A stretch of DNA of 44,776 nucleotides from Mediterranea massiliensis (lineage in GTDB: Bacteria > Bacteroidota > Bacteroidia > Bacteroidales > Bacteroidaceae). Each line of letters opens with the position of its first letter. Within the stretch, counting starts at the first letter, position 1. The stretch is taken from positions 1 to 44,776 of the forward strand of contig SUXZ01000020.1 of the NCBI GenBank assembly GCA_015060685.1, given 5' to 3'. A program made the position numbers and the translations under genes. Below the pieces are notes generated by a model that worked only from the letters and a program-made list of their open reading frames with translations, ran no database searches and had not been told where the DNA came from. Positions 32,243-42,357 of this stretch are shown here, piece by piece.

Positions 32243-34342
32243 ATGATTGACCATGGAACCATAGACCGAATAATGGATGCGGCACAGATTGTGGATGTTG
32301 TATCCGAATTTGTCACACTACGCAAACGTGGTGTAAACTATGTTGGTCTATGTCCTTTCCATGACGACAAAACGCCCTCGTTCTATGTTTCCCCCTCGAA
32401 AGGTTTGTGCAAATGCTTTGCTTGTGGCAAGGGTGGTAACGTGGTTCACTTCATCATGGAGCATGAACAACTCAGTTACCCGGAGGCCTTGAAATGGCTT
32501 GCGAAGAAATACCACATCGAGATTCACGAGAAAGAACTTACCGACGAACAGAAACTGGCACAAAGTGAACGCGAAAGTCTGTTCGTTGTAAACCAATGGG
32601 CGCGCGATTACTTCCAGCATACACTTAAGAATCATGAAGAAGGACGCAGTGTCGGTATGGCCTATCTGCGCAATCGTGGTTTCCGCGATGACATTATCGA
32701 GAAGTTCCAATTGGGATATTGTACCGAAAGTCACGATGCCATGGGCAAAGAGGCTCTTCAGAAAGGATACAAACGGGAGTACTTGGTAAAGACCGGTTTG
32801 TGCTACGAGACTGACGACCATCGCCTACGCGACCGTTTTTGGGGGCGTGTCATCTTCCCCGTACACACGCTTTCGGGAAAGGTCGTTGCGTTTGGCGGAC
32901 GTGTATTGGCCAGTGCAACGAAAGGGGTAAAGGTAAAATACGTCAATTCGCCCGAATCGGATATCTATAAGAAAAGCAACGAACTATACGGCATCTACTT
33001 CGCCAAGCAAGCCATCGTGAAACAAGACCGTTGCTTCCTTGTAGAAGGATACACCGATGTTATCTCCATGCACCAAAGTGGTGTGGAGAATGTTGTTGCC
33101 TCATCGGGTACAGCCTTGACTCCCGGACAAATCAAACTGATTCACCGTTTCACCAACAACATGACCATCCTCTACGATGGCGACTCGGCAGGCATCAAAG
33201 CCTCCTTGCGAGGCATCGACATGCTGCTCGAAGAGGGTATGAACATCAAGGTGTGCCTACTTCCCGACGGTGAAGACCCCGACTCGTTTGCACGCAAGCA
33301 CAACGCTACCGAATTTCAGGAGTTTATCAAAGAGCATGAGACGGACTTCATCCGTTTCAAGACAAATCTGTTGATGGAAGATGCCGGAAAGGACCCCATC
33401 AAACGCGCCGAACTGATTGGAAGCCTGGTACAAAGCATCTCCATCATCCCTGAAGCCATTGTGCGGGACGTGTATATCAAAGAGTGTGCGCAACTGCTCC
33501 ATGTGGAAGACCGACTATTGGTGAGCGAAGTGGCCAAGCGTCGCGAGAAGCAAGCCATCAGCAAGGCCGAACAAGCCGAGCGCGAACGGCAAAGAGCGCA
33601 ACGCCAACTGCAAGCCGAACAGGAAACCAATGCCGGTGAACAACCCTTACCGCCACCTCCCACTGAGTTCGGACCGGCAAACCCGGACGATACATTGCCT
33701 CCACCACCTATCGGTGATGAAGAGACAAGCAATGAGCAACCAACTCCTCCTCCACCAAGCTACCTGCCACCTACCGAGAAGGTAAGCAACGACATCCTGA
33801 AACTTGAGCGACAATTATTACAAATGATTGTACGCTATGGCGAACAAGTATTGCTCTTGAATGAGGAAGAGGGCGGGAAAGCCGTAACCGTTATCGACTA
33901 CATTGGACAAGAGTTGAAAGACGACGAACTTGATTTCAGCAGCAACTTGCACCAACAGATGTTGAACGAAGCCATTGAACACCTGTCTGACGAAGGATTC
34001 AATGCCAGCCGCTATTTCATCGGGCATACCGATCCTACTATCAGCCAAATTGCCGGCGATTTGATTAGCGAGCGCTACCAATTAAGCAAATACCACTCGA
34101 AGGGACAAAAGATTGTTAGCGATGAAGAACGTCTGTTCGACATTGTAACCCAGTTGGTCATCAACTACAAATATACCATCGTAGGAGAGGAACTGAAGAA
34201 GATGCTTCGGCAACTACAAAACCCGGAGATAGCCAACGATTCGGAGAAATGCGATGAGCTGATGAACAAGTACAACCAACTGCGCCAGGCACAGAACCTC
34301 ATGGCCAAGCATTTGGGCGAACGGGTGGTAATCAAAAGTTAG
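32243..34342 (+). CDS. dnaG: DNA primase DnaG
   Basis: The 699-residue protein makes RNA primers at the replication fork. The N-terminal CHC2 zinc domain has [11 protein letters not shown] and [10 protein letters not shown] near 37-65. The catalytic core includes [20 protein letters not shown], and the Toprim motif [15 protein letters not shown] lies near 265-279 with YDGDSAG near 312. Residues about 465-515 are a proline-rich linker with three PPPP runs, followed by the C-terminal domain that binds replicative helicase. The linker makes it longer than E. coli DnaG (581 residues). It ends four bases inside the convergent folE gene. Confidence 0.96.
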   Translation: MIDHGTIDRIMDAAQIVDVVSEFVTLRKRGVNYVGLCPFHDDKTPSFYVSPSKGLCKCFACGKGGNVVHFIMEHEQLSYPEALKWLAKKYHIEIHEKELTDEQKLAQSERESLFVVNQWARDYFQHTLKNHEEGRSVGMAYLRNRGFRDDIIEKFQLGYCTESHDAMGKEALQKGYKREYLVKTGLCYETDDHRLRDRFWGRVIFPVHTLSGKVVAFGGRVLASATKGVKVKYVNSPESDIYKKSNELYGIYFAKQAIVKQDRCFLVEGYTDVISMHQSGVENVVASSGTALTPGQIKLIHRFTNNMTILYDGDSAGIKASLRGIDMLLEEGMNIKVCLLPDGEDPDSFARKHNATEFQEFIKEHETDFIRFKTNLLMEDAGKDPIKRAELIGSLVQSISIIPEAIVRDVYIKECAQLLHVEDRLLVSEVAKRREKQAISKAEQAERERQRAQRQLQAEQETNAGEQPLPPPPTEFGPANPDDTLPPPPIGDEETSNEQPTPPPPSYLPPTEKVSNDILKLERQLLQMIVRYGEQVLLLNEEEGGKAVTVIDYIGQELKDDELDFSSNLHQQMLNEAIEHLSDEGFNASRYFIGHTDPTISQIAGDLISERYQLSKYHSKGQKIVSDEERLFDIVTQLVINYKYTIVGEELKKMLRQLQNPEIANDSEKCDELMNKYNQLRQAQNLMAKHLGERVVIKS

Positions 34343-34938
34343 AATGAGAATTTAGATTGGTGCTGGATGAGGTTCATAAACTCCTCACGCGTCTTTGCCT
34401 GATTGAATGCACCGGTAAAATCGGAAGTAGTTGTAATGGAATTCTGTTTTTCCACTCCACGCATCTGCATACACATGTGCTTGGCCTCTACCACCACCAT
34501 CACGCCCAAAGGATTCAGTGTTTCCTGAATACACTCTTTGATTTGGAATGTCATACGTTCCTGCACTTGCAGACGATGTGAGAAGATATCTACCACGCGG
34601 GCAATCTTGCTCAAGCCGGTGATATATCCGTTGGGGATGTATGCCACATGCACCTTGCCATAGAAAGGCAACATGTGATGTTCGCACAATGAAAAGAAAT
34701 CAATATCCTTCACTATAACCATCTGGCTGTATTCCTCTTTGAACTTGGCCGATTGCAACACTTCGTGCGGATTCATGGTGTATCCTTTGGTAAGTGTCAG
34801 CATGGCCTTTGCCACACGTTCGGGGGTTTTCAGTAATCCTTCACGCGAAGGGTCTTCGCCCAACAAGGTTAGAATGCGTTGATAGTGCTCTTGCAACTCA
34901 CCCAGCGAGGGTGACGATATTTCTTCTTTTCCTAACAT
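34339..34938 (-). CDS. folE: GTP cyclohydrolase I
   Basis: The 199-residue protein has the family motifs [12 protein letters not shown] near 34-45, [10 protein letters not shown] near 83-92 with zinc ligands Cys and His, [20 protein letters not shown] near 108-127 and the late CMQMRGV with the third zinc ligand. It makes dihydroneopterin triphosphate from GTP for folate. It is last in the M23-DoxX-tpiA-SPOR-folE run, starting seven bases after the SPOR gene. Its stop overlaps the dnaG stop by four bases in convergent orientation. Confidence 0.95.
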   Translation of the reverse strand: MLGKEEISSPSLGELQEHYQRILTLLGEDPSREGLLKTPERVAKAMLTLTKGYTMNPHEVLQSAKFKEEYSQMVIVKDIDFFSLCEHHMLPFYGKVHVAYIPNGYITGLSKIARVVDIFSHRLQVQERMTFQIKECIQETLNPLGVMVVVEAKHMCMQMRGVEKQNSITTTSDFTGAFNQAKTREEFMNLIQHQSKFSF

Positions 34939-34945
34939 AACAGAA

Positions 34946-35401
34946 TTATAGCGGAATGTTGATATAGTCTTTTACGATGGATACTTCCTTAAAATCTCCG
35001 GTTGCCTTGATTTGTCGCATCATGGCATCGGCCTCTTCGATGCTTCTGAAATCGCCCACACGGCACAACCATCTGGGAGGATTGAAAGAGGTATAAATCG
35101 TTAAATTGGGAAAAGATTGCTTAATGGCTTCCGACACCTCTTGAGCCTCTTTCTTGGCTTGTCGGGTATTGTTCCCTGCATAAAGTTGGATACGATATCC
35201 GGCACTTTTTATCACTCGCTGCTCACCATTAACGGGCACATAAGTAGAACCCAGCAAAGCAGTAATGCGTGAATCCTGGTGTATGGTAACCTTGCCTTGA
35301 CCGGGATTTGATTGTTGCAGACTGCTCACAATGTTATTCTGTGCATTAGCGTTTGCCAACAATGCCACACTGACAATCAAGAATAAAGCGAATCTCTTCA
35401 T
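34946..35401 (-). CDS. SPOR-domain protein, secreted
   Basis: From the ATG at 35401 the protein has 151 residues. It has a signal peptide ([20 protein letters not shown]) and a C-terminal SPOR fold (about 75-150: [20 protein letters not shown], then [18 protein letters not shown]). SPOR domains bind septal peptidoglycan lacking stem peptides, so a role in division or cell-wall turnover is likely. An in-frame TTG two codons upstream is less likely. It lies between tpiA and folE. Confidence 0.85.
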   Translation of the reverse strand: MKRFALFLIVSVALLANANAQNNIVSSLQQSNPGQGKVTIHQDSRITALLGSTYVPVNGEQRVIKSAGYRIQLYAGNNTRQAKKEAQEVSEAIKQSFPNLTIYTSFNPPRWLCRVGDFRSIEEADAMMRQIKATGDFKEVSIVKDYINIPL

Positions 35402-35418
35402 AAACAATTTAGTTATAA

Positions 35419-35460
35419 GGGAGATAAATGGAGGATAGTCTGTTCCTCCCTTTATCTCCC
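35419..35460 (-). other. Intercistronic stem-loop between tpiA and the SPOR gene
   Basis: GGGAGATAAA plus GGAGGA pair with TCCTCC plus TTTATCTCCC, giving 16 pairs with one mismatch around an eight-base loop. No T-run follows on the minus strand, so it may be a processing or stability element, or a weak terminator after tpiA. Confidence 0.55.
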
Positions 35461-35473
35461 CATATGATTTTAA

Positions 35474-36229
35474 TTAGTTGAATGCATCAATAATGCCCTT
35501 GAAGTCTGAAACCTTCAAAGCAGCACCACCAATCAAACCGCCATCAACGTCGGGATTAGCGAACAATTCCTTAGCGTTAGAAGGCTTGCAGCTACCACCA
35601 TAAAGGATAGAGCAGTTTTCAGCTACCTCGTTGCCATACTTGTTAGCTACCAACGAACGGATGAATGCATGGATTTCTTGTGCTTGCTCAGGAGTAGCAG
35701 TCTTGCCAGTACCGATAGCCCAAACGGGTTCGTAAGCCAACACGATTTTGCCGAAGTCTTCAGCAGAAAGCGAGAATACCGATTCCAATTGAGCAGCAAC
35801 CACTTCGTTTTGCTTGTTAGCTTCGCGTTCTTCCAACACTTCACCGATACAGAAGATAGGAGTCAAGCCGTTAGCCAAAGCCAACTTCACCTTTTCGTCG
35901 AGGATTTCTACAGTTTCGCCATAGTATGCACGACGTTCAGAGTGACCTAAGATTACATATTTTGCGCCAGTAGAAGCAACCATAGCGGCAGATACTTCAC
36001 CGGTATAAGCACCCGATACCTTATCAGCACAGTTTTCTGCACCAACGCCAATCTTAGCAGCATCTACCAATGGAGTAACCGATGCCAAGTGGATGAAAGG
36101 AGTACAGATGATAACGTCGCAATTAGGCTTTTCGTTAGCCAATGCTTCGTTCAATTCCTTTGCCAATTCAATACCTTCTTGAAGGGTTTTGTTCATTTTC
36201 CAGTTTCCTGCAACAATGTTCTTTCTCAT
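35474..36229 (-). CDS. tpiA: Triosephosphate isomerase
   Basis: The 251-residue protein shows all TIM motifs: NWKMN at 8-12 with the active-site Lys, LGHSERR near 95-101 with the catalytic His, [18 protein letters not shown] near 166-183 with the catalytic Glu and loop 6, and YGGSCKP near 211. It interconverts dihydroxyacetone phosphate and glyceraldehyde 3-phosphate in glycolysis. Length is normal. It follows the DoxX gene by 13 bases. Codon use is strongly biased, as expected for a highly expressed gene. Confidence 0.97.
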   Translation of the reverse strand: MRKNIVAGNWKMNKTLQEGIELAKELNEALANEKPNCDVIICTPFIHLASVTPLVDAAKIGVGAENCADKVSGAYTGEVSAAMVASTGAKYVILGHSERRAYYGETVEILDEKVKLALANGLTPIFCIGEVLEEREANKQNEVVAAQLESVFSLSAEDFGKIVLAYEPVWAIGTGKTATPEQAQEIHAFIRSLVANKYGNEVAENCSILYGGSCKPSNAKELFANPDVDGGLIGGAALKVSDFKGIIDAFN

Positions 36230-36242
36230 TTTTGTTTTTATT

Positions 36243-37424
36243 TTAAAGGGTTAATGTATCTTGTTTTGTTCTTTTTCTTTTCAGCCATACGGTTTCGGCC
36301 AGCAAAATTAGTGATAATGGCAGGATATACCAAAAAAAAGCCCATCCCACTGTATAAAAATCGCTAAATTGTTGCAATTGGCCCAATGGAATCTCTTCCA
36401 AACGGCCGGAAAGTTCGTATTCTGAGGGGAAATTATCGTTGCTCCACTTATGGATGATTGTTCCGTTTTTTATCAATAACAATCCCGGATTCGAGCGAAT
36501 CACGGTTTTCAATTCCGTATCGTCCACCTGACAGAACGGATAATCAGCACCTGTCCAGTCGCGCCACGACTCAATCTCTTGCTCCGACGAGGAGGTCAGG
36601 GCATAAAATCCATATCCGTTATCAACCGAATAGTCGTATAGTTCGTTTATCAAATCGATTTCTCCGTCGTCGGCATGTTCAATGCGATGAGCCACCAAAA
36701 GGAATGTATATCCTTCGTCTTCCAGAATATTGTATGTGATGTCTTCGCCGGTAGTGATGTCGGTCAACCAGAAATCGTTGATAGTAGGCATACCTCCCTC
36801 TTCGCCATTTGCAGGTAACTCCATGGCTTGCAAGATGTTGGTACCAACCTTATAAGGTCTGAAGTCGAGTATCGGCAGGTACTTCAAGCAATAGAATGAA
36901 AGCATCAGGATATAGGCAATGGTGAATAACGACACCAGCCAATCGGTCTTTTCGGTAAAGAAGCGGAAGATGAGTTTGCGCCACCTGAACACCACGATTG
37001 CCATAGTGAGCAGCAACACATTTTTCGCAAAGGTTTCCCAATTACTCAACACCCAGGCATCGCCGAAACATCCGCAATCGCGCACCGGATTGGCTATGGC
37101 CAGGTAAAAGGTTAATGGTGTCATAAAGAGCATCAGCAACAATGTGATGTAGGTTGCCGTGCCACGACGGATGCCAAACAACAGATAGGCACCTACCACA
37201 AATTCAAGGGCAGACAAGCCTACGGCCACCAGCATAATGAAAAAGGCCGGTATCCAACCTTCCATGCCGAAAGCTTGGATATAGTCTTCCAATTTATAAT
37301 AAAAGCCAAGTGAATCGACGGACTTGACAAAGCCCGAAAAGATAAACATGGCCGCTAAAGCAAAGCGGCACAAGTTTGTCAGATACTTACTGATGATATA
37401 TTTTCTACGAATGCTTAAACTCAC
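36243..37424 (-). CDS. DoxX/MauE-type membrane protein with C-terminal thioredoxin-like part
   Basis: The 393-residue protein has four N-terminal helices (about 15-150) of the DoxX/MauE type with the motif [10 protein letters not shown] near 114-123, then a further helix near 165-185, a soluble part (about 200-350, with [11 protein letters not shown] and [15 protein letters not shown]) resembling a thioredoxin fold, and a last helix near 360-380. The CGC pair may be redox-active. It probably acts in envelope redox or cofactor handling; the exact role is unknown. It starts at GTG: no ATG lies in frame nearby and the DoxX helix begins soon after. It is 11 bases from the M23 gene. Confidence 0.75.
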   Translation of the reverse strand: MSLSIRRKYIISKYLTNLCRFALAAMFIFSGFVKSVDSLGFYYKLEDYIQAFGMEGWIPAFFIMLVAVGLSALEFVVGAYLLFGIRRGTATYITLLLMLFMTPLTFYLAIANPVRDCGCFGDAWVLSNWETFAKNVLLLTMAIVVFRWRKLIFRFFTEKTDWLVSLFTIAYILMLSFYCLKYLPILDFRPYKVGTNILQAMELPANGEEGGMPTINDFWLTDITTGEDITYNILEDEGYTFLLVAHRIEHADDGEIDLINELYDYSVDNGYGFYALTSSSEQEIESWRDWTGADYPFCQVDDTELKTVIRSNPGLLLIKNGTIIHKWSNDNFPSEYELSGRLEEIPLGQLQQFSDFYTVGWAFFWYILPLSLILLAETVWLKRKRTKQDTLTL

Positions 37425-37434
37425 GGCAAACCAT

Positions 37435-38292
37435 CTAAATGCAACGCAAAACTTGTCCTACCCGCAAGATTGTTTTACGGGTGATTCCATTGAGTTTACA
37501 TAGTTGAGAAACAGTTACCCCTTGGCGTGCAGCGATGCGTCCCAATGTATCGCCCTTGCGCACCTTGTAGTAGATGTCGCCACCGGTTGGTGTCTTGTTC
37601 TGTTTCTTCCGATAAGTATAGGTATCTGCTAAAATGTCTTGTTTCTCGAAGTCGAACATCTTCGCCGGGTCGAGGGGAACACCCAAGAAGCGCACTTCGA
37701 AGTGCAGGTGCGAACCGGTAGAGCGACCGGTGTTACCGCCCAAACCGATGGGGTCTCCGGCTTTCACCAATTGGTTTTCCTCTACCAACCACTTGGAAAG
37801 GTGTCCATATACGGTTTCCAAACCATTGTCGTGACGGATAACGATATACTTGCCATAACCGCGACGACGGCCTTGGTTCTTCACAATGCGCACCTTACCG
37901 GTGAATGCCGAACGGATGGTATCACCAATGTACACCTTCACGTCCAATCCGTTATGTACACGACGACGGCGCGGACGATAACCGAACACATCGGTGATAC
38001 GGCTATTGGTAGTGGGCAAGGCAAAGTCGGTCAAATCGAATACGCAACTATCTGGCAAAGCCACATTTCCATACGAGTTCACACTGGCATTTGTCCAGTT
38101 AGGATAGATGTCGGCAGCCGGAAAAAGCGATTGGGCAGGGCGCACATGCTTCAACAACGCCAACGAATCGACCGCCTTCAGTTTTACGTCAATCGGTGCT
38201 TGGCGTGCAAGCAAATCTTGCGCCGGCAACTCGGCACAAGCCAATAGGGTGAATAGTGATAAAGTGATGTATTTAATCCAGTTAATCTTCAT
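37435..38292 (-). CDS. M23 metallopeptidase with LysM domain
   Basis: The 285-residue protein has a signal peptide (about 1-24), an M23 (lysostaphin-type) domain about 95-215 with VHNGLDVKV near 111 (zinc His and Asp), YGHLSKW near 161 and SHLHFEVR near 192, and a C-terminal LysM domain (about 240-284; YYKVRKGDTLGRIAARQGV). It should cut peptide cross-links in the cell wall, or act as an activator if catalytically weak; the zinc residues are present. It is the first gene of the run leading to folE, with a -7 element at 38319. Confidence 0.9.
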   Translation of the reverse strand: MKINWIKYITLSLFTLLACAELPAQDLLARQAPIDVKLKAVDSLALLKHVRPAQSLFPAADIYPNWTNASVNSYGNVALPDSCVFDLTDFALPTTNSRITDVFGYRPRRRRVHNGLDVKVYIGDTIRSAFTGKVRIVKNQGRRRGYGKYIVIRHDNGLETVYGHLSKWLVEENQLVKAGDPIGLGGNTGRSTGSHLHFEVRFLGVPLDPAKMFDFEKQDILADTYTYRKKQNKTPTGGDIYYKVRKGDTLGRIAARQGVTVSQLCKLNGITRKTILRVGQVLRCI

Positions 38293-38311
38293 AGTTTTCC
38301 AAAAAATCCCT

Positions 38312-38319
38312 CAAAGATA
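38312..38319 (-). promoter_or_regulatory. -7 element TATCTTTG for the M23-folE operon
   Basis: TATCTTTG on the minus strand lies 19 bases before the ATG at 38292. No clear -33. Confidence 0.5.
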
Positions 38320-38451
38320 GTGTTTCTTATTGATACATAACGACTTTCATTAACGTTTTTTCATTTTTATTCTTTCTTGTTTAGCGAACAAACACTCTTA
38401 ACAATTTGTTTATCAAATATTTGCACCGAAACATGTTTTACAACATATTCG

Positions 38452-38530
38452 ATAGTGATTAGCGGTTAGTGATAAGTGATTAACCAAACACTAATCACCA
38501 ACTAATCACTAATCACTAAACACTAACTAA
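38452..38530. repeat. Heptameric CACTAAT/ATTAGTG repeats downstream of recG
   Basis: Repeats of CACTAAT (CACTAAT, ACTAAT, CACTAAT, CACTAAA, CACTAAC) are preceded by the opposite-strand forms TAGTGATTAG and GTTAGTGAT. The two halves can form an imperfect hairpin. The tract lies just after the recG stop codon and could act as its terminator. Confidence 0.6.
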
Positions 38531-40619
38531 TCGCCGCCCAGTTGACATTGGTTTTCCGAAGCTCCTTCAGACGCTTCCAAAGGAGCTGATATTCGGGCAA
38601 GGTGTTGTCGGGGTCAGTATCCACCACTTGTTGCGCCACTTCGCGCACGTATTGCAACAACTGGCCGTCGCGTGCAAGGTCGGCAATCTTCAAATCGAAT
38701 GCCATGCCGCTTTGTTGGGTACCCTCCAAATCGCCGGGACCACGAAGTTTCAAATCGGCCTCGGCAATCTCAAAGCCATCGTTGGTGCGCACCATGATTT
38801 CAATGCGTTTCCGCGTATCTTCGGCCAGTTTGAAACCGGTCACCAAGATACAATAGGATTGGTCAGCGCCACGTCCTACCCTACCCCGCAACTGATGAAG
38901 TTGCGACAAGCCAAATCGTTCGGCGTTCTCTATCACCATCACAGAGGCATTCGGCACATTTACCCCCACCTCGATAACGGTTGTGGCGACCATAATCTGT
39001 GCTTCTCCCGATACAAATCGGTGCATCTCCGCATCCTTTTCGGCAGGTTTCATCTGTCCGTGCACCTTACAGATGGTACATTCAGGGAAATCTTCGCATG
39101 CATGCTGGTAACCCTCTTCCAGGTTTTTCAAATCAATCTTTTCGCTCTCCTTAATCAGCGGATACACCATATACACCTGACGCCCTTCGGCTATCTGTTT
39201 GCGGATAGCCTCATTCAGATGCTTGCGATGGGCATCATATCGGTGGAGGGTTTCAATGGGCTTACGACCGGGCGGAAGTTCGTCGATAACAGATACCTCC
39301 AAGTCGCCATACAGCGTCATGGCCAACGTGCGCGGAATGGGTGTAGCGGTCATTACCAACACATGCGGCGGATAGGTGTTCTTCGCCCAAAGGCGGGCGC
39401 GTTGCGCCACACCGAAACGATGCTGCTCGTCGATAACCACAAAGCCTAACGAAGCAAAGCTGACGGTATCTTCAATCACGGCATGTGTACCAATCAAGAT
39501 ATGCACATCGCCCGTGAGTAATCCTTGCAAAATAGCCTCGCGACGCTTGCCTTTTATGGAGCCGGTGAGCAGCTCCACACGCACATCCATGCCTCGAAGC
39601 AGCTCCTTGATGGTTTCATAATGCTGATTGGCAAGGATTTCGGTTGGTGCCATCATACACGCCTGGTAATTATTGTCGAGCGCAATGAGCATGCTCATCA
39701 ATGCCACCAACGTTTTGCCACTACCCACATCGCCTTGCAACAAACGGTTCATTTGGCGTCCCGAACCCATGTCGCGACGAATCTCCTTCAGCACCCGTTT
39801 CTGTGCATTGGTCAGTTGGAAAGGAAGATTTTCCTGATAAAAGCGGTTGAACACATCGCCCACCTTCGAGAAGAGATAGCCGCGAAACTTGCGTTGCCGG
39901 TCCTTGGCATAGCGCAAGATGTTCAGTTGGACATAAAACAACTCTTCGAACTTCAGCCGGTATTGCGCCTTCCGAAGCTGGTCGGCATTCTCGGGGAAGT
40001 GAATGGCACGCAAGGCATCGGTAAGCGGCATCAGCCGATGGGCGGAAAGGATTTGCGGCGTAAGAGTTTCGGGCAAGGGCTCTTTGATCTGTTGCATCAG
40101 CGCATGCATAATCTTCTCCAACGCATGCGAGTTGAGCGACGAGCGCTTCATCTTCTCCGACGTATTGTAGTAGGGTTGCAACCCCAACGAGCCCGCCTTC
40201 TGCTCGGTAGTCTCATCGATGTCGGGATGAGCGATGTTAACACGTCCGTTGAAGATAGTGGGCCGCCCGAAGACGATATATTCCTTATTCAGCTTATACT
40301 TGCCGACAATGTATTTAATGCCTTGAAACCAAACCAAATCCACCACACCCGTACCATCGGAAAAGTGAGCCACCAACCTACGCTGACGCCCCTCGCCCAT
40401 GGTTTCAAAGCTCAGGATGGCACCTTTTATTTGAATATACGGCATGGTGCCCGTAATCTCGCGGATGGTGTAGATACGACTACGGTCGACATACTTATAG
40501 GGGAAATAGTACAACAAGTCGTTAAAGGAGTAGATATTCAACTCCTTATTCAGCATGGCCGAGCGTTGCGGCCCCACCCCAGGCAGATACTTTATGTCGC
40601 GTGTAGTCAGATCGAACAT
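38523..40619 (-). CDS. recG: ATP-dependent DNA helicase RecG
   Basis: The 698-residue protein has the N-terminal wedge/OB region (YLPGVGPQRSAMLNKEL near 11-27, then MPYIQIKGAI), helicase domains with Walker A LQGDVGSGKT near 297-306, DEQHRFGV near 396-403, motif VI QLRGRVGRG near 595, and the C-terminal TRG region. RecG remodels stalled forks and branched DNA. Length is normal. It starts one base after the ispD stop, so the two are co-transcribed. Confidence 0.96.
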   Translation of the reverse strand: MFDLTTRDIKYLPGVGPQRSAMLNKELNIYSFNDLLYYFPYKYVDRSRIYTIREITGTMPYIQIKGAILSFETMGEGRQRRLVAHFSDGTGVVDLVWFQGIKYIVGKYKLNKEYIVFGRPTIFNGRVNIAHPDIDETTEQKAGSLGLQPYYNTSEKMKRSSLNSHALEKIMHALMQQIKEPLPETLTPQILSAHRLMPLTDALRAIHFPENADQLRKAQYRLKFEELFYVQLNILRYAKDRQRKFRGYLFSKVGDVFNRFYQENLPFQLTNAQKRVLKEIRRDMGSGRQMNRLLQGDVGSGKTLVALMSMLIALDNNYQACMMAPTEILANQHYETIKELLRGMDVRVELLTGSIKGKRREAILQGLLTGDVHILIGTHAVIEDTVSFASLGFVVIDEQHRFGVAQRARLWAKNTYPPHVLVMTATPIPRTLAMTLYGDLEVSVIDELPPGRKPIETLHRYDAHRKHLNEAIRKQIAEGRQVYMVYPLIKESEKIDLKNLEEGYQHACEDFPECTICKVHGQMKPAEKDAEMHRFVSGEAQIMVATTVIEVGVNVPNASVMVIENAERFGLSQLHQLRGRVGRGADQSYCILVTGFKLAEDTRKRIEIMVRTNDGFEIAEADLKLRGPGDLEGTQQSGMAFDLKIADLARDGQLLQYVREVAQQVVDTDPDNTLPEYQLLWKRLKELRKTNVNWAAIS

Positions 40620-41282
40620 CTATTTCTGAAGAATTGTTTCGGCTATTTTCAAATCGAACGGGGTGGTTATCTTGATATTCTCCCGGTTGCCCTCGGTCAG
40701 GTGTATCTTTTCGCCGTATGCCTCCACCACCGATGCATCGTCGGTAAAGCCGGGGATATAGGATTGATGGTAGGCCTGCTTCAGCAAAGCCACATCGAAC
40801 ACTTGCGGGGTTTGTCCCAGTTTGTAGAGGTTGCGGTCAACCGTCCGGCTATCATCCCCCTGCACCATTCTGATGGTTTCCACCACATCTATCACCGGCA
40901 CAACGGCCTTATACCGGGCAGCTTCGGCATAGCAACGGCGAATCACCTCTATCGATACAAACGGACGCACGCCATCGTGCACACCCACCAAGCCCTCTTC
41001 ATCCACCAATGCCAAGCCGTTCTTAACCGAATGGAAGCGTGTTTCGCCTCCGTCGGTCACTTGGTGAGGAATAGAAAAGGCATACGCTTCGCACAACGAT
41101 TTCCAATAATCCTGTTGCGATTTAGGCAACACCAATATCAGACGCATAGCAGCATCTGCCTTGTGAAAAGCCTCCAATGTATGCATCAGCACAGGCTTAC
41201 CGCATATGGGCAAGAACTGTTTGGGAAGGTCGGCACCCATGCGAAGGCCCTTACCACCAGCTACGATAATAACAAAGTTCAC
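40620..41282 (-). CDS. ispD: 2-C-methyl-D-erythritol 4-phosphate cytidylyltransferase
   Basis: The 220-residue protein has the nucleotidyltransferase opening [20 protein letters not shown] (5-24) with the CTP-binding glycines and lysine, [15 protein letters not shown] near 78-92 and HDGVRPFV near 101-108. It makes CDP-methylerythritol in the non-mevalonate isoprenoid pathway. It is slightly shorter than the E. coli enzyme (236). It is directly followed by recG. Confidence 0.93.
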   Translation of the reverse strand: MNFVIIVAGGKGLRMGADLPKQFLPICGKPVLMHTLEAFHKADAAMRLILVLPKSQQDYWKSLCEAYAFSIPHQVTDGGETRFHSVKNGLALVDEEGLVGVHDGVRPFVSIEVIRRCYAEAARYKAVVPVIDVVETIRMVQGDDSRTVDRNLYKLGQTPQVFDVALLKQAYHQSYIPGFTDDASVVEAYGEKIHLTEGNRENIKITTPFDLKIAETILQK

Positions 41283-41284
41283 TT

Positions 41285-41311
41285 TGAAAATTGAGAATTA
41301 AAAGTTAAAAG
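41285..41311 (-). repeat. AT-rich tract with seven-base period between DJ-1 and ispD
   Basis: AAAATTGAGAATTAAAAG and TTAAAAGTTAGG contain repeated TTAAAAG units. It belongs to the same style of intergenic repeat as those at 14195, 38452 and 42358. Confidence 0.35.
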
Positions 41312-41860
41312 TTAGGAAACCATCATGCCGGCTTCAAGCTCTTGGCGCATCTCCTTGCTTACAAGCATCTCCACGAGTGTCATGGCAAAAGGTATGGAGG
41401 CGCCTGGGCTCTTGCCGGTAACAATGTTACCATCCTGCTCAACAAGTCGGGCGGTATATTCAGCCCCTTCCAAATAGGCTTCATAGCCGGGATAGCAAGT
41501 AGCCTTCTTGCCTTTCAAGATGCCCAACTTACCCAACACCATCGGTGCGGCACAGATAGCAGCCACCGGTTTGCCGGCCTCCACCTGCTTCAGCAATGCC
41601 TTGCACAACATTTCCGACTCGCCCAACGAAGCCGCGCCGGGCATACCACCGGGCAAGAGCAACAGTTCGGCATCGCTAAAGTCGCAATTCACGATGTTCT
41701 TATCGCAAAACATGGATACGCCGTGCGCACCTTTCACGATTTCGTCGTCGGTCACCGACACCATCACCACTTGCATGCCTGCTCTACGCAAGATATCCAC
41801 TGGTGCCATCGCTTCAATCTCTTCAAAGCCATCGGCAAAGAATACATATACTTTCTTCAT
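41312..41860 (-). CDS. DJ-1/PfpI family protein
   Basis: The 182-residue protein has the DJ-1 pattern: FFADGFEEIEAMAPVDIL (7-24) with the conserved Glu, LLPGGMPGAASL near 69-80, and the nucleophile elbow AAICAAPMVLG near 101-111 with the reactive Cys. Relatives include deglycases and oxidative-stress proteins such as YajL and ThiJ; the activity cannot be told apart here. It lies 29 bases upstream of ispD on the same strand. Confidence 0.88.
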   Translation of the reverse strand: MKKVYVFFADGFEEIEAMAPVDILRRAGMQVVMVSVTDDEIVKGAHGVSMFCDKNIVNCDFSDAELLLLPGGMPGAASLGESEMLCKALLKQVEAGKPVAAICAAPMVLGKLGILKGKKATCYPGYEAYLEGAEYTARLVEQDGNIVTGKSPGASIPFAMTLVEMLVSKEMRQELEAGMMVS

Positions 41861-41935
41861 CTCTTAATCAGTTTTGTTTTCGAGTGTAAAAATAGTGGTT
41901 TTATTCGTTACAAACCACATCCGAAGAGAAAAAGT

Positions 41936-42352
41936 TTATCCCCAATCGTACTCTTCGGTAAAATGGTCGTAATTCGGCTTGATGGTCAGGCCATACTTAC
42001 GGAAAGCCGCGGCAATGATTTGCTGGTCGGCCGGAGTAAGCCCCTGCTCCATGCGGTAGCAACGATAATAGCGTGTGCGGCCAATGGAGGCAATGATGCC
42101 ACTCCTCAACGAATAAAGTTGCTTGGCGGGCACTTCATCGAACAGATGCTTCAGTCCCCACGCCACCCGAATCTTCTTCATACCCTTATAATAAGCGCAC
42201 TTCGATGCATCTTCGGGGATAAGACGCGGATTGACAATGAGAACGCTATTGGCTTCGCTCTCTTCGTGTTGCGCCAAGTAGTAGCGCAAACAAGTTTCTT
42301 TCAACGGGCAACGTTCTTGATAGCAACGTGCAAATCCAAAAGGAACTTTCAT
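41936..42352 (-). CDS. DUF6078-like cysteine-containing protein
   Basis: The 138-residue protein begins with a four-cysteine segment, FARCYQERCPLKETCLRYYL (7-26) and later KCAYYKG near 52, likely a metal site. The pattern C-x4-C-P-L-x3-C-L-R is that of DUF6078, a Bacteroidales family of unknown function. The rest is helical with many Arg and Tyr. It lies between the VapE-type gene and DJ-1 gene on the minus strand. Confidence 0.75.
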   Translation of the reverse strand: MKVPFGFARCYQERCPLKETCLRYYLAQHEESEANSVLIVNPRLIPEDASKCAYYKGMKKIRVAWGLKHLFDEVPAKQLYSLRSGIIASIGRTRYYRCYRMEQGLTPADQQIIAAAFRKYGLTIKPNYDHFTEEYDWG

Positions 42353-42357
42353 TTAGT

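Noticed and set aside
39525..41294. 589-codon plus-strand open frame
   Set aside because: It is antisense to recG and ispD, both clear from motifs, and its residues (His, Gln, Leu rich) are typical of a shadow frame.
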